From contig JAYSSR010000080.1 of NCBI GenBank assembly GCA_043720395.1, positions 1-64,000 on the forward strand: a DNA stretch of 64,000 nucleotides, written 5' to 3'. Origin of the DNA: JANOYY01 sp043720395 (GTDB taxonomy: Bacteria; Actinomycetota; Acidimicrobiia; Acidimicrobiales; JANYDT01). Below are positions 63,949-64,000 of this stretch, piece after piece. Position 1 is the first letter of the stretch; every line of letters starts with the position of its first letter. Both the position numbers and the translations under genes were made by a program. A model generated the notes under the pieces. It saw only the letters and a list, made by a program, of their open reading frames with translations, was not told the DNA's origin and did not search any database.

Positions 63949-64000
63949 TCAGTCCTTCGCCACCCGTAGCGCATCGCCCCAGACGGAGAGTTGATTGCCG
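63949..64000 (-). CDS. Possible 3' end of a gene cut by the window edge
   Basis: On the minus strand the last 52 bases read GNQLSVWGDALRVAKD followed by a stop at 63949. The phrase looks like a natural C-terminus and shows no stop, but it is too short to name. Confidence 0.35.
   Translation of the reverse strand, partial: GNQLSVWGDALRVAKD

Overview
The window is GC-rich chromosomal DNA from an actinobacterium, and I suspect class Acidimicrobiia (inference, moderate). Pointers are the mtrA-mtrB-lpqB operon, genes for the actinobacterial ribosomal proteins bS22 and (probably) bL37, an IclR/LtbR-type regulator divergent from leuCD, the order metG-tatD-rsmA-ispE ... glmU-prs-rplY-pth-mfd, many GTG starts, and at least fifteen transcription units with a TANNNT box 6-10 nt before the start codon (leaderless mRNAs). 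I see no rRNA, CRISPR array, insertion sequence with transposase or prophage.

Layout. 1-4.8 kb: branched-chain amino acid genes ilvB, ilvN, an ilvY-like LysR gene and ilvC. They are preceded by the 3' end of an alphaproteobacterial-type miaA, and the first part of ilvB also looks alphaproteobacterial, so there is a mosaic junction inside ilvB. 4.9-12.2 kb: a secreted protein carrying an in-frame MITE-like insertion, a nitroreductase, a phosphodiesterase-fold protein, an ABC exporter and an AAA ATPase + DUF4276 pair. 12.2-22.7 kb: serC, an aminotransferase, serA, two coupled MFS transporters, a HAD phosphatase and a DUF4143 ATPase. 22.7-26.9 kb: a graveyard of four frameshifted genes around one intact gene. 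27-35.9 kb: leuCD with divergent regulator, a hydrolase, an MFS pump, a GH15-like protein, greA, leuB. 36-44.8 kb: bL37, ychF, a DUF192 gene, rsmI, an AbrB-like regulator divergent from metG, tatD, rsmA, a Uma2 gene and ispE. 44.8-50.4 kb: an island with a 1353-residue secreted protein ending in an HNH-like nuclease domain, followed by candidate immunity genes. 50.4-64 kb: bS22, mtrAB-lpqB, tRNA-Gln, a truncated glmU, prs, a phosphoesterase, rplY, pth, mfd and an Rnl5-type RNA ligase gene.

How genes work together: ilvBN, ilvC, leuCD and leuB cover most of the valine/leucine/isoleucine pathway, spread over three places with two dedicated regulators (IlvY-like and LtbR-like). serA and serC give phosphoserine. 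The mtrAB-lpqB set senses the envelope. The glmU-prs-rplY-pth-mfd block is housekeeping.

Non-coding structure is unusually rich. There are three dispersed palindromic repeat families (75 bp in three copies; about 105 bp in two copies; 66-73 bp in two copies), a tandem pair of identical 49-bp hairpins before ychF, a bidirectional -10 box between metG and the AbrB-like gene, a 10-G tract just upstream of the toxin gene, and a 105-bp inverted-repeat insertion with a 9-bp target duplication. The only gap over 300 bases without a gene (15617-15969) is largely filled by one copy each of two of these repeats.
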